Assembly: GCA_003451645.1 (NCBI GenBank)
Contig: DMER01000107.1
Location: 39,554-63,519, forward strand
DNA: 23,966 bases
Direction of reading: 5' to 3'
Source: Alphaproteobacteria bacterium
GTDB taxonomy: Bacteria; Pseudomonadota; Alphaproteobacteria; Micropepsales; Micropepsaceae
A model generated the notes under the pieces. The model was not told the DNA's origin. It did not search any database and was given only the letters and a program-made list of their open reading frames with translations. The translations under genes and the position numbers were made by a program. Each line of letters starts with the position of its first letter. Position 1 is the first letter of the stretch. Shown here piece after piece: positions 6,472-14,118 of the stretch.

Positions 6472-7161
6472 TCAAGAGCGCTGAGGAAATCTGAGCTCGT
6501 TGAAGAACCACAGCGCGATAAAGCCAAAGGCGCCCACCACATGCCAAAGGGCGTGCATGGGGATGAAGGGGTAGACGATCTGGCTGTTCTTGGCGGTGGC
6601 CAGCAAGAGCCCGCAGAGGAACATCCCCGTCATGAGCAGCAAGATGCGCATGGGGGCGGCTGCGATCTGGGCCCGCTGGACGAAGAAGAGGACTGTGGCC
6701 AAAACCGAAAAGCCGATGAGCCAGGTCTGGCCTGGTCTGAACCCGCCCCAATCGCCAAAGCCGATTACATAGGCGCCATGGGTGGCGTTCCATTTGTCCA
6801 CAAAGTGCCAGGCGACCCCTAAGATCATGAGGAGCGTGACCACGGGCAGCGCCCAGCGCTGGGTCTCTGGCCGGTAATAGTCGATCAGCACCGCGCGCGC
6901 GATGCCCCAGACCACGACGATGTTGCTGCCAGTATCTAGGAAAGCCCACATCCAGCGCTCGCCCAGGATCGGGTTGGTCTCGCCAAACCCATGCAAGGTG
7001 ACGGTGAAAATCCCGGTGATCAGGATCAGCCAATAGACCAGCATCCAGCGCGGCGGATGGGGGGTGGTCAGTGTGCTGAACAAGAGCGGCATCAGCCCTG
7101 CGAACAGAGTGCAAAACCCGGTGACCGTGTTGGCGAGGCCATAATTGGGCAGTGCGTCCAT
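6472..7161 (-). CDS. CREST-superfamily-like seven-helix membrane protein
   Basis: This 229-residue protein has about seven hydrophobic helices. The polar residues fit the CREST superfamily (alkaline ceramidase, PAQR, Per1): H57 in VTLHGF with Thr four residues before it, D75 in FLDTGSN, and a late HALWHVVGAFGF helix carrying H202 and H206. In ceramidases the equivalent Ser, His, Asp and HxxxH residues hold a zinc ion that cleaves an amide. The match of spacing suggests a membrane metal-hydrolase, though Thr replaces the usual Ser. The gene starts 6 bases after the queF stop, so it is very probably co-transcribed with the queuosine-precursor genes. Substrate unknown. Confidence 0.65.
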   Translation of the reverse strand: MDALPNYGLANTVTGFCTLFAGLMPLLFSTLTTPHPPRWMLVYWLILITGIFTVTLHGFGETNPILGERWMWAFLDTGSNIVVVWGIARAVLIDYYRPETQRWALPVVTLLMILGVAWHFVDKWNATHGAYVIGFGDWGGFRPGQTWLIGFSVLATVLFFVQRAQIAAAPMRILLLMTGMFLCGLLLATAKNSQIVYPFIPMHALWHVVGAFGFIALWFFNELRFPQRS

Positions 7162-7167
7162 GTGCGA

Positions 7168-7638
7168 TTACCCCCGGCCCCGGTAAGGGGCGACACCTTG
7201 CTCCGGCACCCAAAGGCCCTTTGGGCAAGTCCCTGTCTGCCAAAAGACGTCAATCGGTATGCCGCCGCGCGGATACCAATAGCCGCCAATCCTGAGCCAT
7301 TTGGGCTTCAGGGTGGCGACCAGGCGCTTGCCGATCCCGACCGTGCACGCCTCACGAAAGGCCGCATGGTTGCGGAAGGCGCCCAGATAAAGTTTCAGCG
7401 ATTTGGACTCCACAATCAGCTTGGCCGGCGCATAGTCGAGGACCAGATGCGCGAAATCGGGCTGGCCGGTCACCGGGCATAGGCTGGTGAATTCTGGCGC
7501 TGTAAAGCGGATCAGATAATCCGTGTCCGGATGCGGATTGGGCACCGCGTCAAGCTCCGCCGCCTCAGGAGATTGCGGCAGCGAAACCTGGCGGCCAAGT
7601 TTGAGGTCTTGAGCGGGCTTGCGTGACTTTGCCGTCAT
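7168..7638 (-). CDS. queF: NADPH-dependent preQ0 reductase QueF (short type)
   Basis: QueF reduces the nitrile of 7-cyano-7-deazaguanine (preQ0) to preQ1, the last free-base step before insertion into tRNA. The 156-residue protein starts at ATG 7638, overlapping the queD stop as ATGA, with GGGAG upstream. The catalytic Cys is C54 in [13 protein letters not shown] and the catalytic Asp is D61. The QueF motif [15 protein letters not shown] at residues 77-91 binds NADPH. The length is that of the unimodular, YkvM-like subfamily. It is the fourth gene in the queC-queE-queD-queF order and is followed at once by a membrane protein gene. Confidence 0.96.
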   Translation of the reverse strand: MTAKSRKPAQDLKLGRQVSLPQSPEAAELDAVPNPHPDTDYLIRFTAPEFTSLCPVTGQPDFAHLVLDYAPAKLIVESKSLKLYLGAFRNHAAFREACTVGIGKRLVATLKPKWLRIGGYWYPRGGIPIDVFWQTGTCPKGLWVPEQGVAPYRGRG

Positions 7639-8018
7639 GGCCGGGTCTCCCGGAAGGTGCAGCTTTCGCCCAGACTGTCGCGGCGCACGGTGACGCTGAC
7701 AAGCTCCGGCAAGGCGGGTTTGAGCCGCGCAAAGATCCAAGCGCTCAGCCGCTCCAAGGTCGGGATCGCCAGGCCGTCGATCTCATTCAAGGTGCGGTGG
7801 TCGAGCGCGTCGCGCACGCCCTCGACCGCATGGGCCACCTCCCCCAGATCGCGCAGCCAGCCGCGCGCCGGGTCGGGCTCCCCCGCCAGCGTCACAGTCA
7901 CTTGGAAGGAATGGCCATGCATGCGCGCATTGGGATGGCCCGCCGGCGCATGAGGCAGGAAGTGGGCTGCATCAAACAGAAACGTCTTGGAAATCTCGAT
8001 CACGGAATGCCGATCCAT
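7635..8018 (-). CDS. queD: 6-carboxy-5,6,7,8-tetrahydropterin synthase QueD, atypical active site
   Basis: QueD converts dihydroneopterin triphosphate to 6-carboxytetrahydropterin, the substrate of QueE. The 127-residue protein shows the zinc ligands H19 (FDAAHFLPH) and H34/H36 (MHGHSF), and the catalytic D73-H74 pair in LDHRTLN. The Cys of the usual CxxxHGH motif is replaced: the segment reads [10 protein letters not shown], putting Asn30 where Cys is expected. A Cys is present near the C-terminus in GESC (C120). The start overlaps the queE end by 19 bases. A GTG at 8003 with a 4-base overlap is an alternative start that removes five residues. Context makes a QueD role very likely despite the substitution. 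Confidence 0.9.
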   Translation of the reverse strand: MDRHSVIEISKTFLFDAAHFLPHAPAGHPNARMHGHSFQVTVTLAGEPDPARGWLRDLGEVAHAVEGVRDALDHRTLNEIDGLAIPTLERLSAWIFARLKPALPELVSVTVRRDSLGESCTFRETRP

Positions 8019-8635
8019 TTATGAGTCTGGACGGACAATCGCCATTGCGGGTGCGCCATGCAATAGGCAGCCGCAGCGGCCATGTTCTCCGCCGTTTTTG
8101 GCCCCCACATCGGCTGCAGCAAGAAGTGATGGAAGGCGAGCGTCTCGAACTGCGCCGGTGCGGCCCCCGCTTGCGGATAGACAAGTTTGAGCTCATGGCC
8201 GCTTTTCTGGACCAGCGTGGAACCGGCCTTTGGGCTTACGCAGATCCAGTCGATCCCGTCCGGTGCCTTGAGCGTGCCATTGGTCTCAACCGCGATCTCA
8301 AAACCCGCTGCATGAACAGCGATGATCAGCGCCTCATCGAGTTGGAGCAGCGGCTCGCCGCCGGTGAACACCACATAGCGCACGCCGCCTTGGCCATGGG
8401 GCCATAGTTCAGCGATCGCGGAAGCGAGCGCGCTGGCATTGGCAAAGCGGCCGCCGCCCTGACCATCCGTGCCCACAAAAGCAGTGTCGCAGAATTGGCA
8501 GATCGCCTGAGCGCGATCCTCCTCCCGCCCGCTCCACAGATTGCACCCCGCGAAGCGGCAAAAGACAGCTGCGCGCCCGGCACGCATCCCCTCACCTTGC
8601 AAAGTATAGAACATCTCCTTGACGCTATAGGTCAT
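8000..8635 (-). CDS. queE: 7-carboxy-7-deazaguanine synthase QueE (radical SAM)
   Basis: QueE turns 6-carboxytetrahydropterin into 7-carboxy-7-deazaguanine by a radical ring contraction. The 211-residue protein starts at ATG 8635, overlapping the queC stop by 11 bases. It carries the C-x14-C-x2-C iron-sulfur motif typical of many QueE proteins, at C31, C46 and C49, instead of the standard CxxxCxxC. The S-adenosylmethionine motif [13 protein letters not shown] follows, and the first strand contains FYTLQGEG, also a QueE signature. A longer frame to 8695 exists but runs inside queC. The enzyme should feed QueC encoded upstream. Confidence 0.95.
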   Translation of the reverse strand: MTYSVKEMFYTLQGEGMRAGRAAVFCRFAGCNLWSGREEDRAQAICQFCDTAFVGTDGQGGGRFANASALASAIAELWPHGQGGVRYVVFTGGEPLLQLDEALIIAVHAAGFEIAVETNGTLKAPDGIDWICVSPKAGSTLVQKSGHELKLVYPQAGAAPAQFETLAFHHFLLQPMWGPKTAENMAAAAAYCMAHPQWRLSVQTHKWIGIP

Positions 8636-9332
8636 GGGTGAACGTGTCCCAGCCCTTGGCGCGCAACTGACAGGCCGGGCATGTGCCACAGCCATACCCC
8701 CACGCCCATTTGCGCGATCTGTCGCCCAGATAACAGCTATGCGTGTGGTCGATCATGAGGCTCACAAGCCCCTGCCCGCCCAGTTCACGCGCCCAGGCCC
8801 AGGTCTCGGCCTTGTCTCTCCACATAAGTGGCGTGTGGATCGTCACAGGCGATGCCAGCCCCAGAGATAGCGCCACTTGGAGGGCCTTGAGCGTATCGTC
8901 GCGGCAATCAGGATAGCCCGAATAATCTGTCTCACACATGCCGCCCACCAAATGGCGGATGGTGCGCCGGTATGCGAGGGCAGCCGCAGCCGTGAAGAAC
9001 ATCAAGTTGCGCCCAGGCACAAAAGTTGTCGGCAGACCATTCTCGGCCATCTCGATTGTGCGCTCCGCCGTCATTGCCGTCTCGCCCAAGGCCTTGAGCA
9101 TGGAGAGGTCCACCAAATGATCCTCCCCCAGCCGCGTGCGTGCCTCAGGCATCGTGTGCAAGAGGGCCGCGCGGAAATCGTGGCGGACCTCCAGTTCCAC
9201 CCTATGCCGCTGGCCATAATCGAACCCGAGCGTCTCCACTCGCGCAAAGGTCTTCAGCGCCCAGGCAAGACAGGTTGCGCTGTCCTGGCCGCCAGAGAAC
9301 AAAACGAGAGCGGGTTGCGTGTGTAACGCCAT
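8625..9332 (-). CDS. queC: 7-cyano-7-deazaguanine synthase QueC
   Basis: QueC uses ATP and ammonia to turn the carboxyl group of 7-carboxy-7-deazaguanine into the nitrile of preQ0. The 235-residue protein has the PP-loop SGGQDS at residues 13-18. The C-terminal zinc site is C200 with the cluster C215, C218 and C221 in [15 protein letters not shown]. Length and motif order match the family. It is the first gene of the leftward operon and diverges from the KAS III-like gene. I see no preQ1 riboswitch-like structure in the short leader. Confidence 0.96.
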   Translation of the reverse strand: MALHTQPALVLFSGGQDSATCLAWALKTFARVETLGFDYGQRHRVELEVRHDFRAALLHTMPEARTRLGEDHLVDLSMLKALGETAMTAERTIEMAENGLPTTFVPGRNLMFFTAAAALAYRRTIRHLVGGMCETDYSGYPDCRDDTLKALQVALSLGLASPVTIHTPLMWRDKAETWAWARELGGQGLVSLMIDHTHSCYLGDRSRKWAWGYGCGTCPACQLRAKGWDTFTHDL

Positions 9333-9348
9333 AAGGTCCGTTTACCTG

Positions 9349-9377
9349 TTGAACATACCAGCGGGTAGAGCCTATTC
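9349..9377 (+). promoter_or_regulatory. possible promoter of the KAS III-like gene
   Basis: TTGAAC at 9349-9354 and CTATTC at 9372-9377 are separated by 17 bases. The -10 is a poor match. Transcription from here would begin shortly before an ATG at 9398 that has no ribosome binding site, leaving the ATG at 9443 as the better start. Confidence 0.3.
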
Positions 9378-9442
9378 ACAGGCGCCCCGCATCAGCTATG
9401 ACAAAGACCAAAGCTTCGCCCAAATTCAAGGCACTGACGAGC

Positions 9443-10564
9443 ATGACCCAGATCGCGATCAGCGGCACCGGCCTTTTCACGCCCAGCCAATCCATCTCAA
9501 ACGAGGAATTGGTGGCCTCCTTTAACACCTATGTCGAGCGGTTCAACGCGCGCCATGCAACCGATATTGCGGCGGGCACGGTCACGGCGCTGCAGCCATC
9601 CTCTGTTGATTTTGTGGTTAAGGCCTCCGGGATCAAGGCGCGCTATGTCATGGACAAGGACGGCGTCCTGGACCCGGAGCGGATGTGCCCCAATATTCCA
9701 GAGCGGTCCAATGACCAAATCTCGGTATTGGCGGAAATTGGCGTCGATGCGGCGCGCCAAGCGCTGGCCAATGCCGGCCGGGCGGCGGAGGATGTCGATT
9801 GCGTGCTTGTGGCCTGTTCCAATCTGCAGCGCGCCTACCCCGCGATCGCGGTCGAGGTGCAGCATTATCTGGGCACCCGCGGCTTTGGCTTTGACATGAA
9901 CGTTGCCTGCTCCTCCGCCACCTTTGGCATCCAGGCGGCGGCCGATATGATCAAAGCAGGCAATGCGCGGCGCGCGCTGGTGATCAACCCTGAGATTTGC
10001 TCCGCGCATCTGAATTGGCGCGACCGGGATAGCCATTTCATCTTTGGCGATGTGGCCACCGCCGTCCTTTTGGAGCGCGCCGATGAAGCCACCAGCGCAC
10101 AGCGCTGGGAGATCTTAGGTACGCGGCTCAAGACCCAATTCTCCAACAATATCCGTAATAACTTTGGCTTCCTGAACCGGTGCGCGCCCGAGGGCGTTGG
10201 CAAGCCCGACAAGCTGTTCGTGCAAGAAGGCCGCAAGGTATTCAAAGAGGTCGTGCCGATGGTGGCCGAGATGATCCTCGAGCATCTCGATGCCATGACG
10301 CTGCCGCCCGCGCAGCTGCGCCGCATGTGGCTGCATCAGGCGAATATCAACATGAATGACTTTATCGCGCGGCGCGTCCTCGGCCGCGACCCGGTGGGCC
10401 AGGAATCGCCCACCATTCTGGACACTTATGCCAACACGTCCTCAGCCGGATCGATCATCGCCTTTCATCAGCACTCGCAAGATCTGGCGTCTGGCGATCT
10501 GGGTGTCATCTGCTCCTTTGGAGCCGGCTATTCCGCCGGCACCGTAGTGATCCGAAAGGTATAA
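9443..10564 (+). CDS. beta-ketoacyl-ACP synthase III family protein (FabH-like)
   Basis: This 373-residue thiolase-fold synthase has the KAS III triad: Cys in NVACSSATFGIQ, His in LHQANINMNDF and Asn in YANTSSAGS. The N-terminus IAISGTGLFTP follows the start directly; an ATG at 9398 would add 15 poorly conserved residues. The protein is longer than standard FabH (about 317 residues), mainly through a long N-terminal segment (residues about 25-70). It belongs to the larger FabH-like group and may start fatty-acid chains or make a specialised beta-keto product. It is divergent from queC and convergent with the next gene, with 6 bases between stops, so it is transcribed alone. Substrate cannot be told from sequence. 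Confidence 0.88.
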   Translation: MTQIAISGTGLFTPSQSISNEELVASFNTYVERFNARHATDIAAGTVTALQPSSVDFVVKASGIKARYVMDKDGVLDPERMCPNIPERSNDQISVLAEIGVDAARQALANAGRAAEDVDCVLVACSNLQRAYPAIAVEVQHYLGTRGFGFDMNVACSSATFGIQAAADMIKAGNARRALVINPEICSAHLNWRDRDSHFIFGDVATAVLLERADEATSAQRWEILGTRLKTQFSNNIRNNFGFLNRCAPEGVGKPDKLFVQEGRKVFKEVVPMVAEMILEHLDAMTLPPAQLRRMWLHQANINMNDFIARRVLGRDPVGQESPTILDTYANTSSAGSIIAFHQHSQDLASGDLGVICSFGAGYSAGTVVIRKV

Positions 10565-10570
10565 GGCGCG

Positions 10571-11071
10571 CTATTCCCCGCAGGCAAAGGGGATCGTTTT
10601 GGTCACCGGTGCCGCTTTGTAGTTCTTGCCCGTGATTTTGGCTGAAACCTTGATCGCCTCGCAGCCCGTATTGCCAAGCCAAAGTGGCGCGAAGAACTTG
10701 GTCGAATTGTCATAGATCATGACATCGGTGACGGTTTTGCCGAGCACCTTGCCCTTGTCCCCAGTGGCCACGACCTCGATCTTGACGTCGCCCATTGGCA
10801 CGTCCTTGCCAGTGACCTCAACCGTCACGAGCGTGGAGGACGACCGCCCGCCGCCCGTCCCTTCGCCGATGATGGTGTTCCAAAGCGCCAAGTCTTTCTG
10901 CTTGAAGAGATTGTCGGACAAGGTGCCCTCGCTCTCATAGAAAAGCTGAGCGCGGATATCCGTGATCGTTGCGGGCTTGGGCCCGGCCGCGGCCGATACT
11001 GCGGTTAACACGGCGGCCATTAAAGGGATTGCTAAGTGGGTCACGAAGGCGGTTGAGCGGCGCACGGTCAT
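10571..11071 (-). CDS. exported protein of unknown function
   Basis: I do not recognise this 166-residue protein. It starts at ATG 11071 behind AGGGGAT. A signal peptide runs to about ...LTAVSAAAG. The mature part alternates short beta-strand-like segments (STLVTVEVTGK, VKIEVVATGDK, IKVSAKITGK), suggesting a small beta-sandwich. Two Cys, in NTGCEAIK and PFACGE, could form a disulfide in the periplasm. It is convergent with the KAS III-like gene and lies downstream of the TadG-like gene on the same strand, with a hairpin between them. Confidence 0.75.
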   Translation of the reverse strand: MTVRRSTAFVTHLAIPLMAAVLTAVSAAAGPKPATITDIRAQLFYESEGTLSDNLFKQKDLALWNTIIGEGTGGGRSSSTLVTVEVTGKDVPMGDVKIEVVATGDKGKVLGKTVTDVMIYDNSTKFFAPLWLGNTGCEAIKVSAKITGKNYKAAPVTKTIPFACGE

Positions 11072-11120
11072 AGGTCTATCCCCTGTTGAAACTTGAGCTG
11101 CAACTGTGCCGATTTCAACA

Positions 11121-11141
11121 AACTTGGCAATCGCCCAAGTT
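11121..11141. terminator. hairpin between tadG-like gene and exported protein gene
   Basis: AACTTGG (11121-11127) and CCAAGTT (11135-11141) form a perfect 7-bp stem with a 7-base loop, flanked by TCAACAA on both sides. It lies about 35 bases past the TadG-like stop on the minus strand and 50 bases before the next start. There is no strong T-run, so it could equally be a regulatory site for the next gene. Confidence 0.35.
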
Positions 11142-11175
11142 CAACAATGGGTGTGATCGTGGCTGCAAATGAGCC

Positions 11176-12462
11176 TTACTTGGTCAGGCGCAAATTGCCC
11201 GCATTCTCCCCAATCTTGAGGAAGGCTGATTTGAAGGACGCGATGTCCGTCACCGAATGATAGCCTTTGGGTGAAGCGCAATCCTTGAAGTGCTGCGTTG
11301 CTTCTGGATTGCCGGGCAGGGCCACCACATGCACCTCAATGCCGTCGTCCTTCATCTTGTTGCACAGTGACACGAGGTTCTTGAAGCCCTCCGGAGACCC
11401 CATATTCCATCCGTACACATTGTGGAGGCCGTTTGCGGGCAAGACCTCGTAGCGATAGATTTCAGTCCGGCCGTCCGAGACCAGAATGGCGAGCTTTGCC
11501 ACCTCATCAGCCTTTTTAGGGTAGTTGCGGAGCTTCCAATGACCTTTCCAGCGCGGCGACAGGAGCCGCCATGCCCACGCCATCCCCTCATCATAGCGGC
11601 CTGTGCCGCCAATATAGAGATCCGCCACCGCCTGAATGAGTTCCGCAGGACCTTCATTGATGGGACCGGTGATTTCTGGGCCATGGCAGCCGGTGTTATA
11701 GCTACTGTTGCCGCGCGCGGGATTTTCGACCAGCGTTTGCGGCGTGTAGTAAGTGAATTTGTTCGCCGTCGGAGGATCATCGGTTAAGCGATGCAAATCA
11801 GCGCCCGCGGGCTGCTCACGCACCTCAATACAGCCGCCCCACCCGGACGGCTTGGGGCCTGTGGTGAAGCTGGTCGCATAATCGCCCAGGCGCACCCGGT
11901 CGGAATAAGGCAGCAGCGTGCCCGTCACATCGCCAGCATTGGCACCCATGTAAATCTTGGCTATGAAATCCTGGACCGCCTGCTTGGCTGCGTCCCAGTC
12001 CGAGCCGCTAAAGACCATCGAGTTGGTGACGTCGAACGCGATCACAAATTCCGTAGGCTGAGAGGATGCCGCCATCGCCTCCGCAACGGCCCCAAGTGAC
12101 ACGGTTTCAATGCCGGCGATGCCCGCAAAGGCGGTCTCGATCTCCCCGCTCGCCACATAGCGATAGCCGCCGCCGATCTCGGTCAACATACCGGAGGCGG
12201 AAAAATTTCCCGACCAGCCTTGCTCAATATTGGCCTGAAAGACATCGCTGGCTATTTTCTGGCGCTCACTTAGTGACTTGCCGGTGGCCGCAGCACCCGC
12301 CAGGACGGCGGCGTCGGCCGCACTTTGCATCTCTCCGCGGAACGCGACCGCAGACGTCATGTCAACGGCCGCCCCAACCGCCAGAATCGACGGCGCCAGC
12401 GCAATCGCATAGGTGATCGCGATGTTGCCAGCCGTGGCCTTCAGGAATTGGCGGATTTGCAT
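11176..12462 (-). CDS. TadG-like pilus-assembly protein with VWA domain
   Basis: This 428-residue protein starts at ATG 12462 behind GGGAGGG. The N-terminus is a TadE/TadG-type membrane anchor: GNIAITYAIALAPSILAVGAAVDMTSA, then ADAAVLAGA. A periplasmic region follows, with a von Willebrand A domain from about residue 136. Its metal-site motif is DVTNS in FVIAFDVTNSM, a DxTxS form of MIDAS, with later AILVSDGRTE and VHVVALP strands. Several Cys residues suggest disulfides. TadG helps assemble Flp/Tad pili, but no other tad gene is nearby, so this is an orphan copy possibly serving a distant tad locus or another surface role. Confidence 0.85.
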   Translation of the reverse strand: MQIRQFLKATAGNIAITYAIALAPSILAVGAAVDMTSAVAFRGEMQSAADAAVLAGAAATGKSLSERQKIASDVFQANIEQGWSGNFSASGMLTEIGGGYRYVASGEIETAFAGIAGIETVSLGAVAEAMAASSQPTEFVIAFDVTNSMVFSGSDWDAAKQAVQDFIAKIYMGANAGDVTGTLLPYSDRVRLGDYATSFTTGPKPSGWGGCIEVREQPAGADLHRLTDDPPTANKFTYYTPQTLVENPARGNSSYNTGCHGPEITGPINEGPAELIQAVADLYIGGTGRYDEGMAWAWRLLSPRWKGHWKLRNYPKKADEVAKLAILVSDGRTEIYRYEVLPANGLHNVYGWNMGSPEGFKNLVSLCNKMKDDGIEVHVVALPGNPEATQHFKDCASPKGYHSVTDIASFKSAFLKIGENAGNLRLTK

Positions 12463-12644
12463 TGTGCACCCTCCCCATCTTTGCGCGTGCGCGCTCAGCT
12501 TTGGCGCATGAGAGTAAAGGCGATCTTCACGCTTGGAGGGGTTTTGCGGTTAGGCTAAATGATCCCTTAATGTAACGAATGCCGCCTTGCGCGCGATTAC
12601 ACTGTCATTGCATGCTTTGCGCTTAGGAATAGGGAGTAACTGGG

Positions 12645-13253
12645 ATGCCCCGTTTGGTGATGCCTTTTGCACTCTTGGTCTTGGCCGTGTCCGTGCTCAG
12701 CGCCTGCGGGGCTGAGCCAATGCCCGAAGGGTGGTCGCAAGAACCGGGCGGCCCGCGGCATTTGGGCACCGGCCTCGCCTGCCCGCGCGACTTCATGAAG
12801 GACACCATGGCGTTGGCGAGTTTTGGTGCCAGCAAAACTGAGGAGGCGGGCAAACCTTATTGCACGTTTCAGGCAGGCGATGCCGCCGTCACACTCTATG
12901 TTCTTGAGCGCGCCACACATGCGGAACAGAACCTCAATCCGCTATTGAGCACGCGCCGCGCGGCGGAGATCAAGGCCACAGGCCTGCAGCCGTGGGGCGA
13001 GATCGCGTTGGAGTCCGGTGCTGCCAAGACCTTCTGGATTGGTACGGCCTTTGACCCTTCCAAAGGGGCGGCGAAGGAACCCAAGATCAGCACCTTTAGC
13101 TATGCGGTCATCAATGGCTGGATTGTGCGGCTCGACCTGACCTACCGGATGAGCCTCAAAACCATTGACGGCGCTGAGCAACTCACCTCCCCAGCCATCG
13201 ACATCCGCAACGCGGTGTCGGATCATCTGGCGGGGGTGTTGAAGGGAGGCTGA
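12645..13253 (+). CDS. lipoprotein of unknown function
   Basis: This 202-residue protein starts at ATG 12645 with GGGAG about 9 bases upstream. A lipoprotein signal ends in VSVLSACGAE, making C21 the lipidated residue. The mature sequence has Cys pairs (LACPRDF, PYCTF) and a mixed alpha/beta pattern with charged stretches such as EEAGK and AAEIKATG. I do not recognise a family. It is convergent with the PAS_5 gene, with only 2 bases between stop codons. Confidence 0.8.
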   Translation: MPRLVMPFALLVLAVSVLSACGAEPMPEGWSQEPGGPRHLGTGLACPRDFMKDTMALASFGASKTEEAGKPYCTFQAGDAAVTLYVLERATHAEQNLNPLLSTRRAAEIKATGLQPWGEIALESGAAKTFWIGTAFDPSKGAAKEPKISTFSYAVINGWIVRLDLTYRMSLKTIDGAEQLTSPAIDIRNAVSDHLAGVLKGG

Positions 13254-13255
13254 GT

Positions 13256-13774
13256 TTAGGTTCCATCCAAGACGAACACGCCCGTCGCGATCCACCGGAT
13301 GGACCCTTGCGGCGGTTCGATCGCGAGGTTGCAGAACTCGACGTCCCAGAAGTCGTTCCCCGCCGCCGCAATCCGGCCCTTGGTCACATGCATGCCGCGC
13401 GTGGCGGCCGTCTCGCGGTAGCCGGCAATTTGCTTCTGAGCGACCTCAGGGGGATAAAGTTGCGACACCGTGAAGCCCGTCGCATCGACCCCATAACGGC
13501 GGCAAATGGCTGTGCCAACCAAGCGCAAGCGCCAATCCGCGCCCTCATCGATCGGCTCGAACAAACAAATATGCGGCATGAAGGGCAGCAAGGGCCGGGA
13601 GGGGAAATCGGCGCGCGCGAGCGGCTTTCCTGAGTCCACGCGCGCGAAATAAAGGTCCGCATAGGCGCGCGCCTGAGGGTGCGTGAGGGTTTCGGTCGTC
13701 CGCGCGTCAATCTTTGCACGCCCAGCATCGGCCAGTTTCATCGCCGGGGTGAGCATGTGTTCCAATACACTCAT
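13256..13774 (-). CDS. PAS_5-family sensory domain protein
   Basis: This 172-residue single-domain protein resembles the alphaproteobacterial PAS_5 group: LLPFMPHICLFEPID, then WRLRLVGTAICRRYGVDATG, then a C-terminal strand ending in VFVLDGT. Such proteins typically carry no output domain. The ATG at 13774 is chosen because the conserved region begins soon after; the frame is open upstream to 13915, but that extension is low-complexity and unlike the family. No partner gene is adjacent. The ligand is unknown. Confidence 0.75.
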   Translation of the reverse strand: MSVLEHMLTPAMKLADAGRAKIDARTTETLTHPQARAYADLYFARVDSGKPLARADFPSRPLLPFMPHICLFEPIDEGADWRLRLVGTAICRRYGVDATGFTVSQLYPPEVAQKQIAGYRETAATRGMHVTKGRIAAAGNDFWDVEFCNLAIEPPQGSIRWIATGVFVLDGT

Positions 13775-14118
13775 GACAATATGCTCACAATTCTGCACTG
13801 ACCAATATGGGCCGAACTTCAATCTCGAACAATCCAGTAAAGGTTGACTTAAACGGCGCCGATGGTTTTGGCAGAGAGGCGCTCGATTGGGCTTGTTTCC
13901 ACCTGCTGAAATCATGTCTCAAGGGCGTACTGAGCGCATTGGCCGGCACCCAAATCCCGTGACGGCAAAAGCATCGCGCTGTTATTCCTTGCCTTTGCGG
14001 CCAGTATTATTGGACACCGCGTGACCGTCCTCACGAAACGTCGCGGGCGTGACCTTGCTCTTGCAGCAGACGTAGTTTAACCACGGCATCTGTCGTTCCC
14101 TGCGCCCAGGGGTCCGCC
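13775..14118. other. divergent intergenic region
   Basis: This 344-base gap lies between the leftward PAS_5 gene and the rightward OmpA-family gene. It is less G+C-rich near 13790-13860. It holds one plausible small reading frame on the minus strand (13982-14089) and no clear RNA or palindrome. Promoters for both flanking genes should be here but were not pinned down. Confidence 0.4.
13982..14089 (-). CDS. candidate small protein of 35 residues
   Basis: A frame beginning MPWLNYVCCKSKV and ending GRKGKE has AGGG about 8 bases before its ATG and G/C at about three quarters of third codon positions, like real genes here. It is basic, with a CC pair. I recognise no family. Its start lies 29 bases from the divergent OmpA-family start, so the two control regions would overlap. 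Treat as tentative. Confidence 0.25.
   Translation of the reverse strand: MPWLNYVCCKSKVTPATFREDGHAVSNNTGRKGKE

Noticed and set aside
6422..7243. Overlapping frame on the same strand as the CREST-like gene
   Set aside because: It is Arg/His/Pro-rich with no membrane pattern; the CREST frame is consistent along its length.
9333..9442. preQ1 riboswitch ahead of queC
   Set aside because: The leader is short and I could not find the pseudoknot-forming A-rich tail of known preQ1 classes.
12555..12575. Possible CtrA box (TTAA-N7-TTAA) upstream of the lipoprotein gene
   Set aside because: The half-sites are imperfect and the spacing is 8 rather than 7 bases.
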